27,878 bases of DNA, taken from the NCBI GenBank assembly GCA_025363575.1, contig JANYDM010000013.1, forward strand, positions 1 to 27,878, given 5' to 3'. Under the pieces are notes generated by a model. The model had not been told where the DNA came from, searched no databases, and saw nothing but the letters and a program-made list of their open reading frames with translations. Position 1 is the stretch's first letter. Each line of letters begins with the position of its first letter. Source of the DNA: Betaproteobacteria bacterium (GTDB lineage: Bacteria; Pseudomonadota; Gammaproteobacteria; Burkholderiales; SG8-41). The position numbers and the translations under genes were made by a program. This document shows positions 16,903-24,065 of the stretch, one piece after another.

Positions 16903-18126
16903 TCATATCACCCTCAGCAGCTTCGCTTCAGGCGTTTCATCCGCATGCGCGCGCAGCAACTGCTCGAGCTCGGGGAACGCGAGAATATCCGGCGACAGCT
17001 CGCGCACGGACGAACAGCCCAGCAGCGCCATGACGCGGTGAATCTCCGTGCGCAGGATGTTGATCGCATGCGCGGCGCCCGCTTCGCCGCCGGCGGCGAC
17101 GCCGTAGAGCGTGGCGCGGCCGACGAAGGCCATGTCAGCGCCGAGCGCCAGCGCTTTCACGATATCGGAGCCGCGGCGGAATCCGCTGTCGACCATCAGC
17201 ATCAGGCGCCGGCCGACCGCCGCCCGTATCGCCGGCAAAGCTTCGATCGGTGAGATCGCGCCGTCGAGCTGGCGGCCGCCGTGATTGGAGATAAAGATGC
17301 CGTCGGCGCCGCTGTCGGCCGCGCGCTGGGCGTCGTCCGCGCGCAGCACGCCTTTGACGAACAGCTTGCGCGGCCAGATCTCGCGCAGCCAGCGCACGTC
17401 GTCCCAGTTGAGCGTCTCGCGCTGGGTGCGGAACTCTTCGATCGGCTTGGCGATGATGCGGCCGCCGACGTTGGTGTCCAGGTTCTGAAAGCGCGGCACG
17501 CCCGAATCGATGAGCGTGCGCAGGAACACGTTGCAAAGCCAGCGCGGATGCAGCACGCCGTCGAGCATGTTCGAAAAATTCATGCGGAACGGGATCGTGA
17601 AGCCGTTGCGCGTGTTGTATTCGCGGTTCGCCTGCACCACCACGTCGCTTGTCATGACCAGCGCTTCGTAGCCTGCATCGAGCGCGCGCATGACCAGCGC
17701 CTTGGCGGCGTCGCGGTCCTTCGACATGTAGAGCTGAAACCACAATGCGCCGCCGGCCGCTTCCTGCGCTACTTTTTCGAGCGGCTCGAACGATGCGGTC
17801 GACAGCACGAATGGAATGCCGGCGTCGCGTGCGGCGCGCGCCAGCACGATATCGGCGGCAAAGCCGTAGAGCCCCGCGGCGCCCGTCGGCGCGATGCCGA
17901 AAGGGCAATTGAATGTGCGGCCGAAAACGTCGACTGACTGGGTGCGCGCCGCCACGTCGACCAGCGTCCGCGGGCGAAAGCGAATGCGCTCGAACACCGC
18001 GCGGTTGTTGGCAAGCGTAACGTCGTCCTCGACCCCGCCCGCGAGAAACTCGTACGCCACGCGCGGGAGGCGCTTTTTCGCGATCTTGTGCAGGTCTTCG
18101 ATATTCAGCGCGGCGCGGTATGACAT
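16903..18126 (-). CDS. FMN-dependent alpha-hydroxy acid dehydrogenase (L-lactate dehydrogenase/glycolate oxidase family)
   Basis: A 407-residue flavoprotein that oxidises L-2-hydroxyacids to 2-oxoacids. All family catalytic and FMN-contacting residues are recognisable: Y25 (VAYEFLAGG), Y133 (QLYMS), D161 and R168 (TSDVVVQANRE), K258, H282 and R285 (SNHGGRQLDG) and the phosphate loop DSGFRRGSDIVKALALGAD. It lacks the long hydrophobic insert that anchors some membrane lactate dehydrogenases, though residues 182-210 form a moderately extended loop. Lactate, glycolate or mandelate are the usual substrates and cannot be told apart here. The ATG at 18126 starts at the normal N-terminus; the Shine-Dalgarno is weak. 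It is divergent from the class II aldolase gene, and 2-hydroxyacid products of an aldolase would be plausible substrates. Confidence 0.92.
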   Translation of the reverse strand: MSYRAALNIEDLHKIAKKRLPRVAYEFLAGGVEDDVTLANNRAVFERIRFRPRTLVDVAARTQSVDVFGRTFNCPFGIAPTGAAGLYGFAADIVLARAARDAGIPFVLSTASFEPLEKVAQEAAGGALWFQLYMSKDRDAAKALVMRALDAGYEALVMTSDVVVQANREYNTRNGFTIPFRMNFSNMLDGVLHPRWLCNVFLRTLIDSGVPRFQNLDTNVGGRIIAKPIEEFRTQRETLNWDDVRWLREIWPRKLFVKGVLRADDAQRAADSGADGIFISNHGGRQLDGAISPIEALPAIRAAVGRRLMLMVDSGFRRGSDIVKALALGADMAFVGRATLYGVAAGGEAGAAHAINILRTEIHRVMALLGCSSVRELSPDILAFPELEQLLRAHADETPEAKLLRVI

Positions 18127-18194
18127 GGCGGACGTTGCTCGTCGCTTGCGACAGCGCAAAGTATAGCAAAAGCGCCATCCGCCCACGGCGCGCG

Positions 18195-18223
18195 TGGTTA
18201 CGGCCCGCAGAGTCGGCTACAAT
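18195..18223 (+). promoter_or_regulatory. candidate sigma-70-type promoter for the aldolase operon
   Basis: TACAAT at 18218-18223 (5 of 6 to the -10 consensus) lies 17 bases after TGGTTA at 18195-18200 (3 of 6 to the -35). The predicted transcript would start near 18230 and give a leader of about 22 bases containing AGGAGA before the aldolase ATG. It would serve the aldolase-Bug-MFS genes. Confidence 0.45.
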
Positions 18224-18251
18224 GCGGCTTCAGCTATCAGGAGACTTCTGC

Positions 18252-19073
18252 ATGCCCGCCAGCAAAAAATCCAATGTCACGCGCCTGCGGCCGACGGCCG
18301 GGCCGAGACTGAAGGCCGTGCGCAACCGCATCGATGCGACCGAATGGAAAGCGCGCGTCGAGCTCGCCGCCGCCTACCGGCTGACTGCGCTGATGGGCTG
18401 GACCGACATGCTGGGCACCCACATCTCGTGCCGCGTGCCGGGCACGCATGACCAGTTTCTGCTCAACCCCTATGGCATGCTGTTCGAGGAAATCACCGCG
18501 TCGTCGCTGATCAAAGTCGATGTCGACGGCAACAAGCTGTCCGCATCGCCGTACGACGTGAACAAGGCAGGCTTTACCATCCACAGTGCCATCCACATGG
18601 GCAATCACAACGCGGACGCGGTGATGCATCTGCACACCGCGTACGGCGTCGGTGTGTCGACGCAGAAAGCAGGGCTGCTGCCGGTGACACAGATGTCGCT
18701 GACCGCGCTCGGCCTCGTGCGCTATCACGATTACGAAGGCGTCGCCTTCAATCTCGACGAGCGCGAGCGGCTGGTGAAATCGCTCGGCGACGGCGGCATG
18801 CTGATCCTGCGCAACCACGGCACGCTGACAGTAGGCGCGACGATAGGCGAGATGTTCCACCGCATGTACCGGCTCGAGCGCGCATGCAAGTTCCAGATCC
18901 ACGCCATGACCGGCGGCGCGGAGCTTAATCATCTGCCGCAGGAAATCGTCGACCATGCCATCGATCAGGGCCGGCAGATTTATTCCAGGGGCGGCCAGGC
19001 CGAAGGCGGCCGGCTGGTGTGGGATGCGATGGTGCGGAAACTCGATCGGGTCGACCCCGGCTACGCGGTCTAG
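18252..19073 (+). CDS. class II aldolase/adducin-family protein
   Basis: A 273-residue cytoplasmic zinc-dependent protein. The zinc ligands H127 and H129 (VMHLHTAYG) and H189 (LRNHGTL) are present, along with GTHISCRVPGTHDQFLLNP and NKAGFTIHSAIH, typical of the adducin-like branch. That branch often lacks the glutamate used by fuculose-phosphate aldolase, so true aldolase activity, decarboxylation or another reaction on a hydroxy-keto acid are all possible. The frame is open upstream, but the ATG at 18252 is clear because AGGAGA lies seven bases before it. It heads a likely operon with a Bug receptor and an MFS carrier, and is divergent from the 2-hydroxyacid dehydrogenase gene. Confidence 0.9.
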   Translation: MPASKKSNVTRLRPTAGPRLKAVRNRIDATEWKARVELAAAYRLTALMGWTDMLGTHISCRVPGTHDQFLLNPYGMLFEEITASSLIKVDVDGNKLSASPYDVNKAGFTIHSAIHMGNHNADAVMHLHTAYGVGVSTQKAGLLPVTQMSLTALGLVRYHDYEGVAFNLDERERLVKSLGDGGMLILRNHGTLTVGATIGEMFHRMYRLERACKFQIHAMTGGAELNHLPQEIVDHAIDQGRQIYSRGGQAEGGRLVWDAMVRKLDRVDPGYAV

Positions 19074-19077
19074 TCCT

Positions 19078-20061
19078 TTGAACGGCAAAACGGGATACGC
19101 CGCTTATGCGGCGTTTTTCACTTGTGCCGCATGCGTTGCGGGCACGGCGCTGGCGCAGGCCGGCTATCCCAACAAGGCGATCCGTTACGTCGTGCCGTTC
19201 CCGGCGGGCGGTCCACTCGATATCGTCGCGCGCTCCATCGGGCAGGAACTCAGCAAGGCATGGAGTCAGCCGGTCATCGTCGACAACCGTCCCGGCGCCG
19301 GCGGCAATATCGGCGCGGACATCGTCGCCAAGGCGCCGCCTGACGGCTACACGATCTTGATGGGAGCAGTGAGCACGCATGCAATCAACGTCACGCTTTA
19401 CAACAAGCTGCCGTACGATCCTATCAAGGATTTCGCGCCCGTCACGCTGATCACTTCGGTGCCCAACGTGCTTGTCGTGCATCCATCAGTGCCGGCGAAG
19501 AACGTGAAAGAACTCATAGCGCTGGCGAAATCCCGCCCCGGCCAGCTCAATTTCGCTTCCGGCAGCACCGGCAGCGCGGGCCATCTCGCCGGCGAGCTGT
19601 TCAACGTCATGGCCGGCGTCGATATGACGCACATTCCGTACAAAGGTGCGGCGCCCGCCGTCATCGACCTCATCGCCGGCCACGTCTCACTCATGTTCGA
19701 CAACCTCGCGTCCGCCCTGCCGAACATCAAGGCCGGACGCGTGCGCGCGCTGGCGGTGACGACGCTCAAGCGCTCGCCGCTGCTGCCGCAGCTGCCGACA
19801 ATCAGCGAATCGGGCCTGCGCGGCTTCGACGTCAGCACCTGGTTCGGCATCTTCGCGCCGGGCGCCACGCCGCCCGATATCGTCGCCCGCCTCAATCGCG
19901 AAGTCGTGCGCATTCTGCACACGCCGGAGATGCGCGAGCGCCTCGCCACACAGGGCGCCGAGCCTGTCGGCAATCAACCGGAAGAATTCGCCGCGTTCAT
20001 CAAAACCGAGATCCCCAAATACGCGAAAGTCGTCAAGGCTTCCGGGGCCAAAGCGGATTGA
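19078..20061 (+). CDS. Bug/TctC-family periplasmic solute receptor (3), TTG start
   Basis: A Bug receptor of about 327 residues with the family signatures YPNKAIRYVVPFPAGGPLD, QPVIVDNRPGAGGNIG, PPDGYT, THIPYKGAAPAVIDLIAG and VRALAVTTLK. The signal peptide (NGKTGYAAYAAFFTCAACVA then GTALA) has no ATG or GTG at its beginning; the only well-placed start is TTG at 19078, four bases after the aldolase stop and without a Shine-Dalgarno. An in-frame ATG at 19024 inside the aldolase gene would add 18 residues. Reinitiation after the aldolase stop is the likeliest way it is translated. A terminator-like hairpin lies within the signal-peptide codons. The MFS gene follows 67 bases downstream. Confidence 0.85.
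   Translation: MNGKTGYAAYAAFFTCAACVAGTALAQAGYPNKAIRYVVPFPAGGPLDIVARSIGQELSKAWSQPVIVDNRPGAGGNIGADIVAKAPPDGYTILMGAVSTHAINVTLYNKLPYDPIKDFAPVTLITSVPNVLVVHPSVPAKNVKELIALAKSRPGQLNFASGSTGSAGHLAGELFNVMAGVDMTHIPYKGAAPAVIDLIAGHVSLMFDNLASALPNIKAGRVRALAVTTLKRSPLLPQLPTISESGLRGFDVSTWFGIFAPGATPPDIVARLNREVVRILHTPEMRERLATQGAEPVGNQPEEFAAFIKTEIPKYAKVVKASGAKAD
19097..19118 (+). terminator. terminator-like hairpin inside the signal-peptide coding region of Bug gene 3
   Basis: Bases 19097-19103 and 19108-19114 form a perfect seven-pair stem (ACGCCGC / GCGGCGT) with a four-base loop, TTAT. The T run 19114-19118 overlaps the last stem base. This is the form of an intrinsic terminator and stands 24 bases after the aldolase stop, where a terminator would be expected. 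It is also coding for the signal peptide of the downstream Bug protein, so it may act as a partial terminator or attenuator. Confidence 0.55.
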
Positions 20062-20128
20062 CCGCCGCCGTGCAAGGCGCGCCGCCCGCGCCATGCGGGA
20101 TAAACGCTAAACGTCGCCCGGCCGCGGC

Positions 20129-21271
20129 ATGTACCTGATCGTCCTGCTCAATGTCATCATCCATGGCTGCCTGACCGGCAGCCGCGTGGCGATGGCGCTC
20201 TTCGCGCTCGAGTTGGGCGTCAACGCGTTTTCAATCGGCATCATGGTCGCGCTCTACTCCCTCACGCCGCTGATGCTCGGCGTGACGGCCGGCCGCGCGA
20301 CCGATCGCTACGGCGTGCAGCCGCCGATGCTGTTTGGCGCGGTATTGTGCGGATGCGGCCTGATGCTGCCGTATCTGTGGCCGCGCGTGGGCGCGCTCTA
20401 TTTCTCGGCGGCAGTGATCGGTGCGGCATTCGTTTTCTACAACGTGGCCGTGCAAAACCTCACTGGCGCGTGGGGCCCGCGCGAAGACCGCGCGAAGAAC
20501 TTCAGCACGCTGTCGCTGGGCTATTCGATTTCCAGCTTGATCGGCCCGCTCGCGGTCGGCTACATCATCGAATATTCGGGCCACGCCACGGCATACCTGT
20601 GCCTGAGCGTGTCGACGCTCGTGGCGGTCGCCATTCTGCTGAGTTACCGGCCGCTGCGCGAAATGCGCACGCCGCGCACGCTCGAGCACACGCAGAGCGC
20701 GTTCTCGCTGCTGCGCCACGCGGAATTGCGCAAAGTGCTCATCACCGGCGCGATGCTGGTCACCGGCTGGGACCTCTACATGTTTTATCTGCCCATCTAC
20801 GCGCGCTCACTGGGGCTGGCGCCGTCGACCATCGGCATCGTCCTCGGCGTTTTCGCGGTGGCCACGTTCGTCGTGCGCTTCAGCCTGCCGCGGCTCAACG
20901 CGCGCTATACGGCGCGCAAAGTGCTCGCGGTATCGATGTTCTTCGGCGCTGCCATGTTCATGGTGTTTCCGCTCGCGCACAGCGCATGGTTCATCGGCTT
21001 GCTCTCGTTCGGCATCGGGCTCGCGCTCGGCTGCGGCCAGCCGATCACGCTGCTGATGAGCTACAACCGTTCGCCGCCGGGCCGCACCGGCGAAGTCACC
21101 GGCGTGCGCATGACGCTCAATCATTTCACGCATACGCTGGTGCCCGTCATCGCCGGCGCCCTGGGCGCGGCATTCGGCATGGCGCCGGTGTTCGTGATGA
21201 TAGCCGCGGTGCTGGGGACGAGCGGCTACCTGAGCAATACGGTCAAGCGCGCAGAAGGCACGCCGCACTAG
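20129..21271 (+). CDS. major facilitator superfamily (MFS) transporter
   Basis: A 380-residue inner-membrane carrier with about twelve helices. The loop after helix 2, GVTAGRATDRYGVQPP, is the motif A region (G-x-x-x-D-R-x-G). A charged central loop around RPLREMRTPRTLEHTQS divides the two halves, and the second half contains SLPRLNARYTARKVL, the repeat of motif A. The ATG is at the start of the first helix; the Shine-Dalgarno is weak. The gene is 67 bases downstream of the Bug receptor and probably in the same operon as the class II aldolase, so it may import or export the aldolase substrate or product. Other than belonging to the MFS, its subfamily cannot be assigned. Confidence 0.88.
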   Translation: MYLIVLLNVIIHGCLTGSRVAMALFALELGVNAFSIGIMVALYSLTPLMLGVTAGRATDRYGVQPPMLFGAVLCGCGLMLPYLWPRVGALYFSAAVIGAAFVFYNVAVQNLTGAWGPREDRAKNFSTLSLGYSISSLIGPLAVGYIIEYSGHATAYLCLSVSTLVAVAILLSYRPLREMRTPRTLEHTQSAFSLLRHAELRKVLITGAMLVTGWDLYMFYLPIYARSLGLAPSTIGIVLGVFAVATFVVRFSLPRLNARYTARKVLAVSMFFGAAMFMVFPLAHSAWFIGLLSFGIGLALGCGQPITLLMSYNRSPPGRTGEVTGVRMTLNHFTHTLVPVIAGALGAAFGMAPVFVMIAAVLGTSGYLSNTVKRAEGTPH

Positions 21272-21299
21272 CGGCCGTCACGCAACACGGGCCACGCGG

Positions 21300-22208
21300 C
21301 TAACTATTGTCGTCGCTGTTCGACTCGCACGTGAATTCGACGAGCTCCGCGTCCTTGTCGCTCGTGAGGCGCCCGAACGCGATCACGCCGCTGCCGTGCA
21401 GCAGCATTTCCTCGCGCCGCAGCTTGTACTCCTCGCCGCTTTTCGTGCTGATGAAAGTGCCGTTCGAGCTGCCGTCGACCAGCACGAACTTGTCCTGGCG
21501 GCGCTCGATTTGCACATGATTGCGCGACGCCATCAGGTCTTTCAGCACTATGCCGTGGTTGGGTCCGCGTCCCATGCTCAATGAAGTGACGACCACGATC
21601 TCGCGGCCGGCATGCGTCAGGCGCAAACGTGAAACCCCCGCCTGGTGCAGCACGGGATCCAGATGCCCCGGCATCTGCGTGTGATCGCTGCCGGTCTGCC
21701 ACAAAACCTCGTACACGGTAATGGCTTCATGCTTGCCCTTGACGGGCAGCGCATCGAGGCGGCGCGTCGCATTGCGCTGCTCGGGCGGCAACCGCTCGAT
21801 CGTCTCGGCGGTGCTGATAATCTGCCCGGCCAGTGCGAGCTGGGCCATGCGCGACGCGACGTTCACGGTGTCGCCGAACACGTCGTCATCGGTGAGCAGC
21901 ACGGCGCCATGATGCAGGCCGATCCGGATCGAAATCTTGCGCTGCTGGACCGACTGCTTTTCGTGCACCCGCGTATGCATTTCGCACGCCGCCAAGACCG
22001 CCGAGCCGGGGTCCTGAAACGCGCACAACGCGCCGTCGCCGATGGTCTTTACCACGCGCCCTTTGTGCGCGACCACGACGTCCTTGAACACGTTCATGTA
22101 TTCGTGCACTTCGCGGAATGCGGCCGCGTCGCCGAGCGACTCGTAGAGCCGCACGCTGTCGCTGACGTCGACAAACAGAATGGACAGATCGGCGTTTTGT
22201 TCTGGCAT
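21300..22208 (-). CDS. class III nucleotide cyclase with C-terminal FHA domain
   Basis: A 302-residue cytoplasmic signalling protein. Residues about 5-172 are a class III cyclase catalytic domain. Metal-binding D14 (LFVDVSDS) and D58 (KTIGDGA), a lysine at 54 favouring ATP, and the D113-TVN116-VAS-R120 motif carrying base-recognition and transition-state residues are all present, so activity as an adenylate cyclase is likely. Residues about 195-285 form an FHA domain with G213-R214, S228-RNH231 and N249-GT, the phosphothreonine-binding signature. There is no membrane helix or signal peptide. The protein could be switched by phosphorylated partners. The gene lies 102 bases downstream of the TcuA-like gene on the same strand, separated by a hairpin. 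Confidence 0.9.
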   Translation of the reverse strand: MPEQNADLSILFVDVSDSVRLYESLGDAAAFREVHEYMNVFKDVVVAHKGRVVKTIGDGALCAFQDPGSAVLAACEMHTRVHEKQSVQQRKISIRIGLHHGAVLLTDDDVFGDTVNVASRMAQLALAGQIISTAETIERLPPEQRNATRRLDALPVKGKHEAITVYEVLWQTGSDHTQMPGHLDPVLHQAGVSRLRLTHAGREIVVVTSLSMGRGPNHGIVLKDLMASRNHVQIERRQDKFVLVDGSSNGTFISTKSGEEYKLRREEMLLHGSGVIAFGRLTSDKDAELVEFTCESNSDDNS

Positions 22209-22280
22209 TTTTTACGCAGGAAGCCCGGGCGGATAGTTTCCGTCCCGCTGAAGAGGCGAATCATACTACGCCGTCATAGC

Positions 22281-22300
22281 GGCCCGCACTTTTGCGGGCC
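22281..22300 (-). other. stem-loop between the TcuA-like and cyclase genes
   Basis: Bases 22281-22288 and 22293-22300 form a perfect eight-pair GC-rich stem (GGCCCGCA / TGCGGGCC) with a four-base loop. It stands 10 bases after the TcuA-like stop on the minus strand. No T run follows in either direction, so it is not a standard intrinsic terminator; it may slow transcription, protect the 3' end or simply be part of a Rho-dependent end. Confidence 0.4.
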
Positions 22301-22310
22301 GGCGCGGCTA

Positions 22311-23783
22311 TTAAGCGCGCGCTGCGCTGCGTCCTGCGATGCGCCCGAACACGGCTCCGGACATGAGGCCGGTGCCGAGCGGGTAGTTGTAGTGAAACAG
22401 CCCGCCGACCATTTCGCCGCAAGTGTAAAGGCCCGGTATCGGCTTCCAGTCGGTCGCCACGACCTGCGCATCTTGCGTGATCTTCAATCCGCCGAAAGTG
22501 AACGTGATGCCGCCCGTGACCGGGTAAGCCACGTACGGCGGCTTGTCGAGCTTCTGCGCCCAGTTGGTCTTCGCCGGCTCTATGCCCTGCGTATGCAGGC
22601 CGTCGAGCGAGATCGCATCGAAATTGCCGTGGTTCGCAGCGGCGTTGTACTCGTTGAGCGTCTTGAGCGCCTGGCCGTGATCGACTTTGAGCTGCTTGAC
22701 GAGGCCTTCGAGCGTGTCCGACTTGTACGGATCGCTGGTGGAATAGCGCGGCTCGAGCATCTCGAGCACCTTGCTGTCGAAGATCTGGTAGATGAGGCTT
22801 TGCGGCTGCTTCAATATCATGCCGCCGTACTTCGCGTAAGTGTACGAGTTGAAATCCGCGCCCTCGTCCACGAAGCGTTTGCCCTCGACGTTGATCATCA
22901 CGCCGCACCAGTATGACAGCCGGTTGGTCTTGTCGGTTAGATCGCGGCGGCCGTAATCGGGCGCCTCGGCGTTGATCGGCGTCGCATGGCAACCACCCCA
23001 ATGGCCCCAGGGCATCGCGCCTATGTCCATCGCCATCTTGAGGCCCTCGCCATAGTTGAAATTGGAACCGCGCACCTTGGCGTGGTCCCACGGATCGCCG
23101 AGATACAGCCGGCGCCATGCCGGATTGGTCTCGAATCCGCCGGCTGCAAGCACGACGGCCTTCGCATTGAGGTTCATCATGCCCTCGGGACCGCGGGCCT
23201 CTACGCCATTGACGCGTCCGGATTCGCCCTGCATGAGCCTGGTCGCGCTGGTATCGTAGCGAATGTCGATGCCCATCGACTCCGCCGTTTCGAACCACGT
23301 TTTGGACAGGCCCACGCCTTCATGGGCGACGCGCACGATCGCGCCTTTCGGCCACTTGATCTTGCCGTTGACTTTAACGCCCATGACCGAATGCGCGAGC
23401 TCGAAATGCATGCGTCCTTTTTCCTGCACCCAGCACAGCGTGTCGTACGATTCATCGATGAGAATCTTCGACAGCTCGGGATCGCTGCGGCCGTTGGTGA
23501 CGCGCATCAGGTCCGCGCGGAAATCGTCCTTGGTATAGGCGCCGCAGCCGGCGTGGAAGCCGGGGTATTTTTCTTCCGCATCGGGCACGAAGCGGTCGAG
23601 CTCTTTCACATCGTTGAAGAAGTGCCGGAAGATGGCGCCGCTGAAGTGCGTGTTGCCGCCGCGCTGCGACTTGGGCGCTTTCTCGAGCACCACGACGCGC
23701 TTGGCGCCGTTTTCTTTCGCCGATACGGCCGCCGCAAAAGCCGCGTTGCCGCCACCCACCACAATTACGTCGAAATCGTTCAT
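22311..23783 (-). CDS. tcuA: FAD-dependent tricarballylate dehydrogenase TcuA-like / fumarate-reductase-type flavoprotein
   Basis: A 490-residue flavoprotein. The N-terminal dinucleotide-binding motif VIVVGGGNAAFAAA (about 6-19) and RGGNTHFSGA, followed by VVLAAGGFETNPAW and the C-terminal LYTCGEMVGGLFHYNYPLGT, resemble TcuA, which oxidises tricarballylate to cis-aconitate. They also resemble the wider fumarate reductase/succinate dehydrogenase flavoprotein family. The stretches GVMINVEGKRFVDEG and PVTGGITFTFGGLKI fit the same family. There is no Tat or Sec signal and no heme or flavin carrier domain, so it acts in the cytoplasm and needs a partner to pass electrons on; a TcuB gene is not seen. 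AAGGAAAG precedes the ATG at 23783. It is divergent from an MmgE/PrpD gene. Family certain, substrate probable only. Confidence 0.85.
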   Translation of the reverse strand: MNDFDVIVVGGGNAAFAAAVSAKENGAKRVVVLEKAPKSQRGGNTHFSGAIFRHFFNDVKELDRFVPDAEEKYPGFHAGCGAYTKDDFRADLMRVTNGRSDPELSKILIDESYDTLCWVQEKGRMHFELAHSVMGVKVNGKIKWPKGAIVRVAHEGVGLSKTWFETAESMGIDIRYDTSATRLMQGESGRVNGVEARGPEGMMNLNAKAVVLAAGGFETNPAWRRLYLGDPWDHAKVRGSNFNYGEGLKMAMDIGAMPWGHWGGCHATPINAEAPDYGRRDLTDKTNRLSYWCGVMINVEGKRFVDEGADFNSYTYAKYGGMILKQPQSLIYQIFDSKVLEMLEPRYSTSDPYKSDTLEGLVKQLKVDHGQALKTLNEYNAAANHGNFDAISLDGLHTQGIEPAKTNWAQKLDKPPYVAYPVTGGITFTFGGLKITQDAQVVATDWKPIPGLYTCGEMVGGLFHYNYPLGTGLMSGAVFGRIAGRSAARA

Positions 23784-23970
23784 GAATCTTTCCTTGGCTG
23801 CGAGTTGAGGTGATACCGGTTGAAATCCCGGGCTATGCCGGCAAGATGATTGGAGTGCGGAGTGGGCACGCCGCGCGGAACTTTCGAGCGCAGGGACAGT
23901 CGCATCGGTAACGCCGGCGAGTATGCCGCTGGGCGCGCGCGGGTGTCAATACGATGGCGGCGCGCGCGAA

Positions 23971-23999
23971 ATGACATGCATGCGGCGGCGCTTTACAAT
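23971..23999 (+). promoter_or_regulatory. probable sigma-70-type promoter for the MmgE/PrpD operon
   Basis: ATGACA (23971-23976, 5 of 6 to the -35) and TACAAT (23994-23999, 5 of 6 to the -10) are separated by exactly 17 bases. Transcription would start near 24006 and give a leader of about 60 bases ending in GAGGAGT before the ATG at 24066. It is the best-formed promoter noticed in this window and lies in the 282-base divergent gap (23784-24065), which otherwise contains no recognisable gene. Confidence 0.6.
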
Positions 24000-24065
24000 A
24001 GCGCGCACTACAAGCGAGCTCGCGTGCTGTTCTCCGCGCTTCGCATAGTCACCGAGGAGTCCCGC

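Noticed and set aside
22281..22300. Hairpin considered as an intrinsic terminator of the TcuA-like gene
   Set aside because: The eight-pair stem is perfect but no T run follows on either strand, so it is listed only as a stem-loop.
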